NCBI GenBank assembly: GCA_024666565.1
Contig: CP088295.1
Span: 62,001 to 126,000, forward strand
Length of the DNA stretch: 64,000 nt
Reading direction: 5' to 3'
DNA from: Svornostia abyssi
GTDB taxonomy: Bacteria > Actinomycetota > Thermoleophilia > Solirubrobacterales > Solirubrobacteraceae
Positions 63,767 to 64,000 of the stretch are shown here, piece by piece. A model generated the notes under the pieces. The model was not told the origin of the DNA and made no database searches. It saw only the letters and a program-made list of their open reading frames with translations. Numbering within the stretch: the stretch's first letter is position 1; the number at the start of each line of letters is the position of its first letter. Made by a program: the position numbers and the translations under genes.

Positions 63767-64000
63767 CCGTCGCGGCGGCCGGGACGGTCTCCGGCCGCGC
63801 GCACACGGCGCCTTCGGTGAACTCCTGCGAGCCGATCCCGAGCGCCCAGTTGAACCGCGCGCGGTACTGCTCGACCGCGATGCTGCCGGTCAGCTCGATG
63901 AGCTGCTCATCGGTGAGGTGCACGCGCAGCTGCTCGATGAGCGCGTCGGAGACGTCGACCGGCGTGCGCGTCATGCCGACGGCGAGGTCGAGGACGAGCC
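63729..64000 (-). CDS. Carboxymuconolactone decarboxylase family protein, 3' part
   Basis: The last 90 residues of a CMD/AhpD-like protein run off the window edge. Frame text before MTRTPVDVSDALIEQLRVHL (LVLDLAVG) also fits the family, so MTRTP is not the start. LTDEQLIELTGSIAVEQYRA and RFNWALGIGSQEF are the usual C-terminal segment. The CxxC and His of AhpD-type members would lie beyond the edge. The function is unknown; related proteins act as alkylhydroperoxidases or decarboxylases. Confidence 0.75.
   Translation of the reverse strand, partial: LVLDLAVGMTRTPVDVSDALIEQLRVHLTDEQLIELTGSIAVEQYRARFNWALGIGSQEFTEGAVCARPETVPAAATVNGSRVPAPTAP

Overview
The window is very GC-rich, gene-dense bacterial chromosome, most likely from an actinobacterium of class Thermoleophilia (Solirubrobacterales; Conexibacter, Patulibacter, Solirubrobacter or Baekduia type). 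This is an inference. It rests on an actinobacterial c-di-AMP riboswitch in front of a cell-wall hydrolase, a DtxR/IdeR-type iron box, several putative leaderless starts, and secreted proteins with RTX-like repeats and lysine-rich C-terminal domains. No tRNA, rRNA, CRISPR array or prophage was seen.

Layout. 1-2.4 kb: a frameshifted EamA exporter divergent from a LysR regulator, then an acylphosphatase-like/LigD-phosphoesterase fusion. 2.4-9.2 kb: a fadA-fadB beta-oxidation operon and an overlapping pair of cNMP-domain histidine kinase and receiver-thioredoxin-reductase fusion. 9.2-15.2 kb: an SDR, a GGDEF-EAL protein, and a convergent FHA-HTH protein and Ser/Thr kinase. 15.2-25.8 kb: two Baeyer-Villiger-type monooxygenases, one with an SDR and a divergent TetR, a cold-shock protein, a small membrane redox pair, a secreted protein and a cholesterol-oxidase-like GMC enzyme. 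25.8-31.1 kb: a secreted RTX-like protein, a thiolase with a strong terminator, an IS110-family element, and two unusual palindromic modules. 31.1-41.2 kb: a degenerate kinase-like protein, an XRE-cupin regulator with a BenE transporter, a riboswitch-controlled M23 peptidase, SDR, lipase, GAF protein, acyl-CoA dehydrogenase, and PhoX with a PHO box. 41.2-54.9 kb: a PAS-GGDEF protein, a SHOCT membrane protein with a holin-phosphodiesterase fusion, a second RTX-like protein, a TerC transporter under a manganese riboswitch, an EfeO/FTR1 iron-uptake operon under an iron box, and an EAL-DICT protein. 54.9-64 kb: TetR, two PH-domain membrane paralogues, patatin, a putative 3-methyladenine glycosylase family protein, a GT-C membrane protein, an HTH-nucleotidyltransferase-like protein, a sterol-desaturase operon with a FadR-like regulator, a flavoprotein and a partial carboxymuconolactone decarboxylase.

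Two themes recur. The first is lipid, ketone and sterol breakdown: FadAB, thiolase, acyl-CoA dehydrogenase, Baeyer-Villiger enzymes, cholesterol oxidase, lipase, patatin and sterol desaturase. The second is nucleotide second messengers and ion sensing: three c-di-GMP proteins, a c-di-AMP riboswitch, a manganese riboswitch, and phosphate and iron operators. Eleven clear single-base frameshifts, most in short G or C runs, interrupt otherwise intact families. They look more like uncorrected long-read assembly errors than decay. I label those genes pseudogene for bookkeeping and give the reading that restores each one.
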